Assembly: GCA_946479005.1 (NCBI GenBank)
Contig: CAMLEM010000039.1
Span: 1 to 9,894, forward strand
Source: an uncultured Chitinophagaceae bacterium
Lineage (GTDB): Bacteria; Bacteroidota; Bacteroidia; Chitinophagales; Chitinophagaceae
DNA: 9,894 nucleotides
Direction: 5' to 3'
The notes beneath the pieces are model-generated. The model saw only the letters and a program-made list of their open reading frames with translations. It was not told the origin of the DNA and did not search any database. The stretch's first letter is position 1, and each line of letters starts with the position of its first letter. Position numbers and translations under genes: made by a program. Shown here one piece after another: positions 1 through 7,206 of this stretch.

Positions 1-13
1 ATATCATTCAGGA

Positions 14-29
14 CAAAATAGTATTTTTG
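14..29. promoter_or_regulatory. Near-palindromic pair of TAnnTTTG-like -7 boxes
   Basis: The plus strand reads CAAAATA, one G, then TATTTTTG. The right half (22-29) matches the Bacteroidota -7 consensus TAnnTTTG exactly. The left half, read on the minus strand, is TATTTTG, one base short of the consensus. It is followed by six bases and an ATG at 7-5 (minus strand), so a divergent gene could start at the window edge; only two codons would be visible. No clear -33 TTTG can be assigned within the window. Confidence 0.3.
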
Positions 30-157
30 GTGGATTGAGGAAAAAGGCCCGGGGATGTAAGGTATGTGAGCCGGGGGCCCGAACTCATCGGACCATAAAA
101 ACGCTTCATTTGTTCCAGTTTAATATAAGTGCTTCACACAAAGCGATCTGTATTCTT

Positions 158-181
158 GGCCACCCGCATCGCGGAGCGGCC
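158..181 (+). other. GC-rich hairpin in the ricT upstream region
   Basis: GGCC (158-161) can pair with GGCC (178-181), and CCGC (164-167) with GCGG (171-174), closing a three-base ATC loop with a small internal loop between the helices. It lies about 60 bases before the ricT start. The T-run that follows begins about 20 bases further on, which is too far for a classical intrinsic terminator. It may be a leader structure or chance. Confidence 0.3.
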
Positions 182-240
182 TGAGAAAGATTTACCTGCG
201 TTTTTTTACCGATAGTTCTCCTTCCACTAATCATTTTATT

Positions 241-1578
241 ATGAGTTGTGCGGGTTGCAGTACTGCTAAAGGGGGAACGCCCAAAGGCTGTAAAAGCAAC
301 GGCGGTTGTAGTACCGGCGGTTGTAACCGTATGAATACCTACGACTGGCTGCGCAACCTTCCCATCTCGGATTTTGACTCAGCCTGCAAGGTCATCGAGA
401 TCAGCTTTAATAATGGCACCCGCAAGGATTTTTTCCGGAATCCCGCACTACACAACTACGAAAAAGGGGAGCTTCTTGCCGTAGAAGGAGTCAGCGGCTT
501 CGATATCGGCGAGGTCTCACTCACCGGTGAGATCGTCCGCCTGCAGATGAAGAAAAGGAACGTGCGGGAGGACAATCCCGAAATGAAGAGAATCCTTCGC
601 CGGGCTTCCGACAGGGATATCGACATTTGGAAACAGAATAAGGCCCGGGAACCGGAAGCTGTAATCCGCAGCAGGGCGATCGCCCGCCAGCTCAAGCTCG
701 ATATGAAGATCAGCCAGGTGGAAATGCAGGCTGATGGACGTAAAGCGACGTTTTTCTATATCGCCGACGGTCGCGTGGATTTTCGGGAACTCATTAAAGT
801 CTATGCTTCCGAATTCAGGGTCAAAGTGGAGATGCGCCAGATCGGGGCCAGGCAGGAAGCAGGAAAGGTCGGCGGCATCGGTAGTTGCGGCCGTGAACTT
901 TGTTGCAGCACCTGGCTTACGGATTTCAAATCGGTGAACACGGCAGCCGCCCGCTATCAAAACCTTTCCATCAACCAGACCAAATTAAGTGGCCAGTGCG
1001 GAAGACTGAAATGCTGCCTCAATTATGAGCTGGATACCTATCTCGACGCCCTTCAGCATTTCCCCGATAACTGCGACGTTATCCAGGTAAGCAAGGGCAA
1101 TGCTTTCCTTATCAAGAAGGATATTTTCAAGAACCTGATGTGGTACACCCTGCCTGACAGCAATAAACAGTATCCTCTCACCATCGAAAGGGTGAAAAAA
1201 ATAAAATCCCTGAACCACCAGGGTATCATACCGGAAGAGCTCGAGGCTGTGGAGGTCACCTCTTCCAAACCAAAAGAAACCGAACCGGCATTTGTTGAGC
1301 TCGTAGGCCAGTTCAGCCTGAAAGCCCTGGATAAGGCTGCCGCTGAAAAAAGAAGGAAGCAGCAGCACCAACAGAAAAAACAGGGACCCCAAAAAGGTGG
1401 GCAACAGGGTCAGCAAAGAGGGGGACAGCAACGTGGGCCACAACAAAAAGGTGGACAGCAACCCCAGCAGAGAAATGCGCAGCAAAGAAGAAGGCCCGAT
1501 CAACGCCAACAGGGAAACAGGCCGCGCAATACGGGGGGCTCAGGCAATACGAACCCGGATAAGGGTAAATCTCAATAA
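241..1578 (+). CDS. ricT: RicT/YaaT-like PSP1-domain iron-sulfur protein
   Basis: Family knowledge: RicT forms a complex with RicA and RicF in Bacillus that carries [4Fe-4S] clusters and steers RNase Y mRNA processing; PSP1 proteins are widespread in Bacteroidota. Seen here: 445 residues. An N-terminal cysteine-rich extension has Cys 3, 6, 17, 23 and 28. The PSP1 core spans about residues 35-290. It contains GSCGRELCC (Cys 216, 221, 222) and GQCGRLKCC (Cys 253, 258, 259), which match the paired cysteine pattern of RicT cluster ligands. After about residue 367 the protein becomes a Gln/Gly/Arg/Lys-rich, probably disordered tail. The ATG at 241 is preferred over the internal Met 31 because cysteine-rich N-termini of this kind are usual in Bacteroidota homologues as I recall them. 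No RicA or RicF gene is nearby. The downstream gene converges with a 32-bp gap. Family assignment is firm; a role with RNase Y is inference. Confidence 0.9.
   Translation: MSCAGCSTAKGGTPKGCKSNGGCSTGGCNRMNTYDWLRNLPISDFDSACKVIEISFNNGTRKDFFRNPALHNYEKGELLAVEGVSGFDIGEVSLTGEIVRLQMKKRNVREDNPEMKRILRRASDRDIDIWKQNKAREPEAVIRSRAIARQLKLDMKISQVEMQADGRKATFFYIADGRVDFRELIKVYASEFRVKVEMRQIGARQEAGKVGGIGSCGRELCCSTWLTDFKSVNTAAARYQNLSINQTKLSGQCGRLKCCLNYELDTYLDALQHFPDNCDVIQVSKGNAFLIKKDIFKNLMWYTLPDSNKQYPLTIERVKKIKSLNHQGIIPEELEAVEVTSSKPKETEPAFVELVGQFSLKALDKAAAEKRRKQQHQQKKQGPQKGGQQGQQRGGQQRGPQQKGGQQPQQRNAQQRRRPDQRQQGNRPRNTGGSGNTNPDKGKSQ
1339..1575 (+). repeat. Low-complexity Q/G/R-rich 3' end of ricT
   Basis: This stretch encodes about residues 367-445 of RicT. 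It is an imperfect array of short units such as QQKGG, QQRGG and QQRGP, rich in CAA/CAG and GGN codons and strongly basic. The translation shows no folded motif. Such tails vary in length between relatives and often bind nucleic acid; both points are inference here. Confidence 0.6.
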
Positions 1579-1597
1579 TAAATATTTCCAGGAAAAC

Positions 1598-1635
1598 GTT
1601 ACCAGATCCGTTAATTGATCTCCTGCACTGGTAAC
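1598..1635 (-). terminator. Possible terminator hairpin at the GH3 gene 3' end
   Basis: GTTACCAG (1598-1605) and CTGGTAAC (1628-1635) form a perfect 8-bp inverted repeat. An alternative inner GATC/GATC pairing at 1605-1608 and 1617-1620 is also possible. Read on the minus strand, the stem is followed by GTTTTCC, a short T-run, so it could terminate the leftward GH3 transcript. The stem includes the GH3 stop codon in its loop. Reading rightward from ricT there is no T-run, so it is a weaker candidate for that gene. Confidence 0.4.
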
Positions 1636-4589
1636 AATGGATGACGCTGGCTTGCTGTATTCGCATTGATCGCACCATTTCGGATCGCCTTATAAAAAAC
1701 ATCCTGGATCTTTCCTCTCACCTGCAAACGCGATAACCAGGGATTGTCCCGGGTGGGGTTCACACGATTGGAAAGGAAGATATAAACCAGGTCGTATTGG
1801 GGATCCACCCATACACAGGTGCCCGTGAAGCCGGTATGCCCAAAGGTTTGCGGAGATGCCAGCTCAGAGGGATAGGGATCCTTTCTTTTCTTATTGTCTT
1901 TCTCAGGTTTATCAAAACCAAAACCTCTCCGGCTGATGCTGCTATGATATTCGGTGAACTTCCGGATGGTGGATTCTTTCAGGTATCTTTTTCCATTGAA
2001 TTCCCCGCCATTCAGCAACATCTGATAAAGGAGGGCCAGGTCATAGGCATTGGAAAACAGGCCGGCGTGTCCTGCCACTCCGCCAAACATCGAGGCACCC
2101 TCATCGTGCACATCACCCCAGATGGTTTGCCTGCGAAAATGAGGCTCGGTTTCAGTAGGAACGATCTTCTCCAGGGGAAAACGCTCGCGGGGACGGAAAC
2201 CCGTACTGGCCATTCCTAAACGGCTGTAAAAATTCTTCTGAACATACTGGTCAAGTGTCATCCCGGTTACTTCCTTCACGATCTCACCCAGGAAAATAAA
2301 ATCATTGTCGCTGTACACATACTTATTGCGGGGTCCCAATGGACTGGTCAATATCCGGTTATGGATCGTATCCTTCCAGTCGTTTCGTAAATAGATCTTA
2401 TCTGCAACACGGATTTCATAACCAGGCTTCGGAACATCTGAATAGATCGCGGGGTTTGGCACTCCCGTGGCAGGGTCTATGGTTTCCCTGTAAAAAGGAA
2501 TGAAGGGAACCAGCCCGGCCTGGTGGAGGAGAATGTCGTTCAGTTTCAGGTTGGCTTTGTTCGTGCCACGCACCCAGGGAACATAATCTCCCAGCTTATC
2601 ATCCAGGTCGATCTTTCCTTCCTCATACAATTTCATTATCGCCACGGTAGTTGCCGAGATCTTGGTCACGGAAGCCACATCGAAAATGCTTTCGGGTGTA
2701 ACCGCGGGAGAAGGACCGAACGCATAAGTTCCAAATGCCTTATGATACATTATCTCCCCTTTGTGAACGGCCATCACCACCGCGCCGGGAAAAGCTTTAC
2801 GGGCAATCGCGTCATTCACGATCGAATCTACCTCTGAGAGTGACTCCAAGGCAACTTCCTTCATCCCCGGCTGCTCACTGGCCGTTACAATACCGTCGCC
2901 GAATTTGTAATTACAAACGGAAACAGGGAGTTTTCCCTGTGCTGAAAACTTTCCCTGCAGGAGATCCGCCGCGGCATTCTGAGTGACCGCATCATCCTGG
3001 TAACAGGCCACCAGGGTGTAGGCATCACAAAAATTCTTCGTCGCCAGCACATTTCCGAATGTCATCGTGATGGTCTTGATAAAATTTAACTCCCGGTAAA
3101 GTCTAATCGCAGCGGGGGAAATCCCAAAATTGTCGGAAGGCCGAAGGGAATAATTATGAAACCCGATTATGATGGCGTCATACTTGCCGTCCTTTGATAC
3201 TTTTTTCAGGATCTCATCCACCTTTGCATTCCCATCCTTGTAGGATAAAGTGAAGGTCTCGGCATCGTAATCCTTTTCAAGTCTTTTTCCGAATTCATTC
3301 AGATCATTTGACCCGATGCCGATGTATGCGATCTTTTTTTGATCTTCCTTTAACGGAACACCGGCATAGTCAGTGCGTGAAGCTTTGAACGCCGCCTGGG
3401 AAAGAATGGTGATGGACTTTTTAGCCACCTCATACCTGATCGCATTCGTTTCCGAATTCAGGTCTTCCACCAGGTTCTTTGTATCAATGGGTGTAAAGCT
3501 ATTCAGGCCGAGCTCGTATTTCGACGCAAGGACTTTCTTTACTTTCTCATTGATGTCATCCCAGCTGATCCTTTTCTCCGCAATGGCTTTTTTGATGGCG
3601 TCGATGGATGCGGGAACGCTTTCCGGGAGACAAAGCATATCATTCCCGGCAATGATGGCCTCCACGGCAATGGTTCCGCCGGGAAAATATTTTGCCACGC
3701 CTTTCATCTCCAGCGCGTCGGTGAATGTCAGGCCCTGGTAACCCAGGTCTTCCCTGAGCACACCGGTAACGCTGTTTTTTGAAATGGAGGTCGCCTTGTT
3801 GGCCGTATTGTCGATCGAAGGAATGTAAAGGTGAGCAATCATCACACTGCCGACACCGGCATTGAAGATGGCGCGAAAGGGAACCAGTTCCATCGAGTCG
3901 AGCTCGTGGCGGCTCTTGTTGATCACCGGGAGGTCATAATGGGAGTCCACATCCACATCTCCGTGGCCCGGAAAATGTTTCGCGCAGGCCATAATACCAG
4001 CATCCTGCATCCCGCGCATATAGGCCACTCCGTAGGCGGCTACCTTATCAGGATCTTCACCGAAGGAACGGTAACCGATCACCGGGTTATTCGGGTTATT
4101 ATTGACATCTACCACGGGCGCATAGTTCACGTGAACGCCTATTCGCTTACACTGGCGGCCAACGGCCAGACCCATCTTGTATATCAGCTCCTCATCAGGA
4201 AGCGCTCCCAAAGTCAGTTGATACGGATATTTGATCACGCTGTCAAGGCGCATTCCCAATCCCCATTCACCATCGATAGTCACCATCAGCGGTGTTTTGG
4301 CGATCGACTGATAATAATTTGTAAGCTTTGCCTGCCGAACCGGTCCGCCCTGGAAGAAACAAAGGGCCCCGACATTATATTTTTTGATATCATTTACCAC
4401 TTTGGCCACGTGGTCCGCCCCAAGATTGGAATGGGCACGGATCACCATCAGCTGGGCGATCTTTTCATCATCGCTCAGGCTTTTGAACACGCTGTCTGTC
4501 CATTCGCGCGCGGAAAGCCTGCTTTGATATTGGGCTGAAGACTGGATAAACGCGAGGATGGTGAGTCCTGCAACAAGAATTTTTTTCAT
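1611..4589 (-). CDS. Secreted GH3 (NagZ-like) glycosidase fused to a beta-lactamase-family serine hydrolase
   Basis: The 992-residue protein starts with a Sec signal peptide (MKK, hydrophobic core, SSA-Q cleavage near 19-20). Residues about 30-370 are a GH3 catalytic domain with the NagZ-type signature: KHFPGHGD at 204-211, then D215-S-H217, the Asp-His dyad that serves as acid/base in NagZ enzymes. D291 in TFTDALEM is the expected nucleophile. About 400-575 is an alpha/beta GH3 C-terminal-like segment. About 585-985 is a beta-lactamase/PBP-like domain with S640-V-T-K643 (SxxK), Y759-S-D and H918-T-G. Both active sites therefore look intact. NagZ enzymes remove N-acetylglucosamine from muropeptides; the hydrolase partner may be a D-Ala peptidase, esterase or amidase-like enzyme, which the sequence does not settle. 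Location is periplasmic or exported. The same-strand lipoprotein gene ends 93 bp upstream and may be cotranscribed. Domain assignment is strong; joint action on peptidoglycan is inference. Confidence 0.93.
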   Translation of the reverse strand: MKKILVAGLTILAFIQSSAQYQSRLSAREWTDSVFKSLSDDEKIAQLMVIRAHSNLGADHVAKVVNDIKKYNVGALCFFQGGPVRQAKLTNYYQSIAKTPLMVTIDGEWGLGMRLDSVIKYPYQLTLGALPDEELIYKMGLAVGRQCKRIGVHVNYAPVVDVNNNPNNPVIGYRSFGEDPDKVAAYGVAYMRGMQDAGIMACAKHFPGHGDVDVDSHYDLPVINKSRHELDSMELVPFRAIFNAGVGSVMIAHLYIPSIDNTANKATSISKNSVTGVLREDLGYQGLTFTDALEMKGVAKYFPGGTIAVEAIIAGNDMLCLPESVPASIDAIKKAIAEKRISWDDINEKVKKVLASKYELGLNSFTPIDTKNLVEDLNSETNAIRYEVAKKSITILSQAAFKASRTDYAGVPLKEDQKKIAYIGIGSNDLNEFGKRLEKDYDAETFTLSYKDGNAKVDEILKKVSKDGKYDAIIIGFHNYSLRPSDNFGISPAAIRLYRELNFIKTITMTFGNVLATKNFCDAYTLVACYQDDAVTQNAAADLLQGKFSAQGKLPVSVCNYKFGDGIVTASEQPGMKEVALESLSEVDSIVNDAIARKAFPGAVVMAVHKGEIMYHKAFGTYAFGPSPAVTPESIFDVASVTKISATTVAIMKLYEEGKIDLDDKLGDYVPWVRGTNKANLKLNDILLHQAGLVPFIPFYRETIDPATGVPNPAIYSDVPKPGYEIRVADKIYLRNDWKDTIHNRILTSPLGPRNKYVYSDNDFIFLGEIVKEVTGMTLDQYVQKNFYSRLGMASTGFRPRERFPLEKIVPTETEPHFRRQTIWGDVHDEGASMFGGVAGHAGLFSNAYDLALLYQMLLNGGEFNGKRYLKESTIRKFTEYHSSISRRGFGFDKPEKDNKKRKDPYPSELASPQTFGHTGFTGTCVWVDPQYDLVYIFLSNRVNPTRDNPWLSRLQVRGKIQDVFYKAIRNGAINANTASQRHPLLPVQEIN

Positions 4590-4682
4590 CAGGATGACTT
4601 AAGTTGCCAATTTAACGAAAATTTCCCGCCCCCGGGCCATCTGAACAGGCTGGCGGACAAGCTTTCACATCAAATTATGTTC

Positions 4683-5252
4683 CTAGTTACGGATCCAGAT
4701 CCTTACTTCATGCGGGGCGGGTTCATCTCCCCCGAAATAAGGATAAAGCTGGTACCCTTTGGCGATCGATGTAATGCTTCCTCTTGGCATTTGCACAACG
4801 GTTTCCGCGGCAGTGAAAGTATATGTATCAGCATTTATTTTAATGCTACAGGATATCTCCTCGTTGAGGGAAAAACTTCCTAATTCCCGGGTTTGCAATT
4901 CCCCGTTATTATATACATAGGCGAATAAATGAAGGGCCCCTTCACTCCAGCGCCAGCCGAATCTCGCGCTGAATTGCTGGTGATGCTGGTCATTATCTGA
5001 AAATCCAAACAGCTTGTTGATGTCTTCCTGGTTTTCCGGGTCCACGGTCTGGTAGATCGCGGAATTATCAAAGATCACAGTGAATTTGATTTCCCCGGTT
5101 TCGATCGACCGGTAGGGATGCGGCAGGCTTGAATGCTCTCCCTGGCCGATCTTGTAAAGAGTGAATGATTTGTCGCCGTTGGGAGCTGTTTCCTGTTTGC
5201 TGCAGGAAAAAAGGATCATTGCCACTACAGGCAAAATAGTTAATGGCTTCAT
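4683..5252 (-). CDS. Hypothetical lipoprotein
   Basis: The protein has 189 residues from the ATG at 5252. I chose this start because it gives a clean lipoprotein signal: MK, a hydrophobic stretch, then L14-F-S-C17 as lipobox. Longer in-frame reading to 5324 only adds a segment out of character with a signal peptide. The mature part is rich in predicted beta strands and aromatic residues. It includes FGFSDNDQHHQQ (82-93), ARFGWRW (96-102), AYVYNNGE (111-118) and YPYFGGDEPAPHEV (170-183). I recognise this pattern as a conserved Bacteroidota family of unknown function but cannot name a domain. It may be a beta-sandwich, which is only an impression. It lies upstream of the GH3 fusion on the same strand and is divergent from mutL, so a role at the cell envelope is plausible but unproven. 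Confidence 0.8.
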   Translation of the reverse strand: MKPLTILPVVAMILFSCSKQETAPNGDKSFTLYKIGQGEHSSLPHPYRSIETGEIKFTVIFDNSAIYQTVDPENQEDINKLFGFSDNDQHHQQFSARFGWRWSEGALHLFAYVYNNGELQTRELGSFSLNEEISCSIKINADTYTFTAAETVVQMPRGSITSIAKGYQLYPYFGGDEPAPHEVRIWIRN

Positions 5253-5345
5253 AAGGATGGATCTTTTAGGGTTCGCTGGCAAATCAAACTTTTTTTTCCA
5301 AAACAGAAAAGCCAAAAAAATCATTTTAAGGGAATGACCTTAGTA

Positions 5346-5375
5346 TCTGTTACCAGCATCAATGCTGTATTTTTG
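5346..5375 (+). promoter_or_regulatory. Putative mutL promoter
   Basis: TATTTTTG at 5368-5375 matches the Bacteroidota -7 consensus TAnnTTTG exactly. TCTG at 5346-5349, one mismatch from the -33 TTTG, precedes it by 18 bases. The predicted start of transcription, around 5381-5383, would leave a leader of about ten bases before the GTG at 5393. The rest of the 140-bp divergent gap must also hold the lipoprotein promoter. There the best minus-strand candidate is a one-mismatch box at 5287-5280, which I would not rely on. Confidence 0.5.
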
Positions 5376-5392
5376 ATGGCTAAATTGATTTT

Positions 5393-7204
5393 GTGCAAGA
5401 CCGGATCCGACTTCTGCCAGATAATATTGCCAACCAGATCGCCGCGGGTGAAGTAATACAACGCCCTGCCAGCGCGGTCAAGGAACTGCTCGAAAATGCC
5501 GTGGACGCAGGTGCCACGGAAATTCAACTGGTTGTCAACGATGCAGGAAAATCCCTGATCCAGGTGATCGACAATGGGAGCGGGATGAGTGATATCGATG
5601 CCAGGATGTGTTTCGAAAGACACGCCACCTCGAAGATCCGGTCCATTGAGGATCTTTTCCAGATCAAAACGATGGGGTTCCGCGGTGAAGCCCTTGCCTC
5701 CATAGCGGCCGTTTCCCAGGTAGAACTAAAAACACGGAGGGAAGAAGACGAAGCGGGTATTTATCTCGAGGTTGACAACAGCGTGGTCAGGAAACAGGAA
5801 CCCGTGGCCGCTCCCAAGGGGACGAGTTTCGCGATGAAGAATCTTTTTTTCAATGTTCCGGCGAGGAGGAATTTCCTTAAAAGCAATGCCTCGGAGCTCA
5901 GGCATATTGTGGATGAGTTCACCCGGGTGGCGCTCGCCTTCCCGGAAATCTTTTTCTCCCTCACTCACAATGGCCAGGAATTATTTCACCTGGAAGCCGG
6001 CAGCCTGAAACAAAGGATCGTGCAATTACTTGGATCCGGCCTGAATTCGAAGCTGGTTGCGGTCAGGGAGGAGACGGACTATATGAACATCTATGGATTC
6101 GTAGGGAAACCCGAAACTGCCAGGAAGACACGGGGCGACCAGTATTTTTTTGTGAATAATCGATTCATACGGAGCGCTTACCTGAATCACGCGGTGATGA
6201 ATGCTTACCAGCAGATGATCCCCGCAGATTGCTTTCCACTCTATTGTCTTTTTATCGACCTCGACCCCGCCCAGGTGGATGTGAACGTTCACCCTACCAA
6301 GCAGGAAATAAAATTCGAAGATGAAAAGATCATCTATGCATTCGTACAGGCAGCCGTGAAACATTCCCTCGCGCAATTCAGCGTCACTCCCACTCTCGAC
6401 TTTGAGCTTGATGCTTCCATTCAATCCCTCCCCTCGATACAGCAGCCCTTCACCGAAAGGAAACAGGAGGCGGCGACCGGCACCTCGTTATTCCGGGGTT
6501 TCACACAAAAAAACCAGGCCCATTTCATTGAACGATCCGGGCTGAAAAACTGGAAAGATGTTTACAAAGTGCCCGCGGGAGAAGAAACCCAGCCGAAGAA
6601 GGCAACCCGCCTGGAATTGGCCAACCCCGAATTCGTAGCTGACCTGGAACTCACACAGGTGTTAAAAACGTATGTCCTGGTTCCTTACCAGGCGCAATTC
6701 CTGCTGGTACACCAACAATCGGCCCACGAGAGGATACTCTATGAAAAAATGCGATTCGCCTCTGCCCATCATCCCAGGGCGACACAGAGAACTATGTTCC
6801 CGGTGAATATTGAAACCACCCCCGCAGATGCCGCGGTGATGGAAGAGATCATACCCGATCTACATTCACTAGGGTATCATATCGAAGGATTTGGAAAGAA
6901 CGGTTTCGTGATACAGGGCATCCCTGCCGATGTAGAAGCCGGCAACGAAAAAGCTGTCATCGAGCTTCTCCTTGAACAATACAAACATTTTAACCAGGAT
7001 AATAATTTCTCCAAAAGAGAAAAACTGGTGCGCGCCCTCGCTCAACAGTCATCGATACGCGCAGGCGTTCGCCTTACAGAAAGAGAAATGAAACAGCTGG
7101 TGACAGACCTTTTTTCCTGTGAGATATCCAATGTCACCGCCGGCGGGCACCCCATCTACCTCGAATTCAGGCAGGACCAGCTGGAAAAAATGTTTGGGCG
7201 ATAA
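5393..7204 (+). CDS. mutL: DNA mismatch repair protein MutL
   Basis: MutL couples MutS mismatch recognition to downstream excision using an N-terminal GHKL ATPase and a C-terminal dimerisation domain. Seen in 603 residues: E31 and N35 in KELLENAVDAG, DNGSG at 60-64, RHATSK at 76-81, GFRGEAL at 95-101, PARRNFLKS at 156-164, and DVNVHPTK ending at K303. A variable linker covers about 332-410, and the C-terminal domain starts near Q422 (QVLKTY). The endonuclease motif DQHA(X)2E(X)4E is degenerate: HQQSAHERILYE at 440-451 keeps both glutamates but replaces the Asp and His. The later metal-binding motifs are also changed (AQQSS at 550, AGGHP at 583). The start is a GTG, forced by an in-frame stop at 5381; it gives the expected N-terminus just before the LLPDNIANQIAAGEV block. 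The gene stands alone and converges with dacB at a 2-bp gap. Confidence 0.97.
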   Translation: MQDRIRLLPDNIANQIAAGEVIQRPASAVKELLENAVDAGATEIQLVVNDAGKSLIQVIDNGSGMSDIDARMCFERHATSKIRSIEDLFQIKTMGFRGEALASIAAVSQVELKTRREEDEAGIYLEVDNSVVRKQEPVAAPKGTSFAMKNLFFNVPARRNFLKSNASELRHIVDEFTRVALAFPEIFFSLTHNGQELFHLEAGSLKQRIVQLLGSGLNSKLVAVREETDYMNIYGFVGKPETARKTRGDQYFFVNNRFIRSAYLNHAVMNAYQQMIPADCFPLYCLFIDLDPAQVDVNVHPTKQEIKFEDEKIIYAFVQAAVKHSLAQFSVTPTLDFELDASIQSLPSIQQPFTERKQEAATGTSLFRGFTQKNQAHFIERSGLKNWKDVYKVPAGEETQPKKATRLELANPEFVADLELTQVLKTYVLVPYQAQFLLVHQQSAHERILYEKMRFASAHHPRATQRTMFPVNIETTPADAAVMEEIIPDLHSLGYHIEGFGKNGFVIQGIPADVEAGNEKAVIELLLEQYKHFNQDNNFSKREKLVRALAQQSSIRAGVRLTEREMKQLVTDLFSCEISNVTAGGHPIYLEFRQDQLEKMFGR

Positions 7205-7206
7205 GA

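Larger units (their letters stand above)
1..240. other. Non-coding region upstream of ricT with inverted repeats
   Basis: I see no convincing coding region here on either strand. The stretch contains a back-to-back pair of promoter-like boxes at 14-29, GC-rich complementary arms at 46-50 and 75-79 (GGCCC/GGGCC), a compact hairpin at 158-181, and a T-run at about 201-207. No Shine-Dalgarno-like sequence is evident just before the ricT ATG. If the box at 22-29 drives ricT, the mRNA would carry a leader of roughly 200 nt. I do not recognise any known riboswitch or small RNA, so this is descriptive only. Confidence 0.45.

Noticed and set aside
3831..4538. Plus-strand reading frame of 235 codons
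   Set aside because: It is antisense to the GH3 domain whose catalytic motifs are intact; the translation is His/Ile-rich shadow sequence without motifs.
4605..4665. Complementary CCGCC/GGCGG arms between the lipoprotein and GH3 genes as a terminator
   Set aside because: The stem is five base pairs with a long loop and has no convincing T-run placed directly after it.
5253..5324. Longer start of the small lipoprotein
   Set aside because: It would place a Phe/Lys-rich stretch before an otherwise well-formed lipoprotein signal peptide that begins at 5252.
5376..5456. A 26-codon ATG reading frame overlapping the mutL start in another frame
   Set aside because: Its ATG directly abuts the -7 box, so it probably lies upstream of or at the transcription start, and its peptide resembles nothing. 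The overlapping MutL N-terminus is clearly the real frame.
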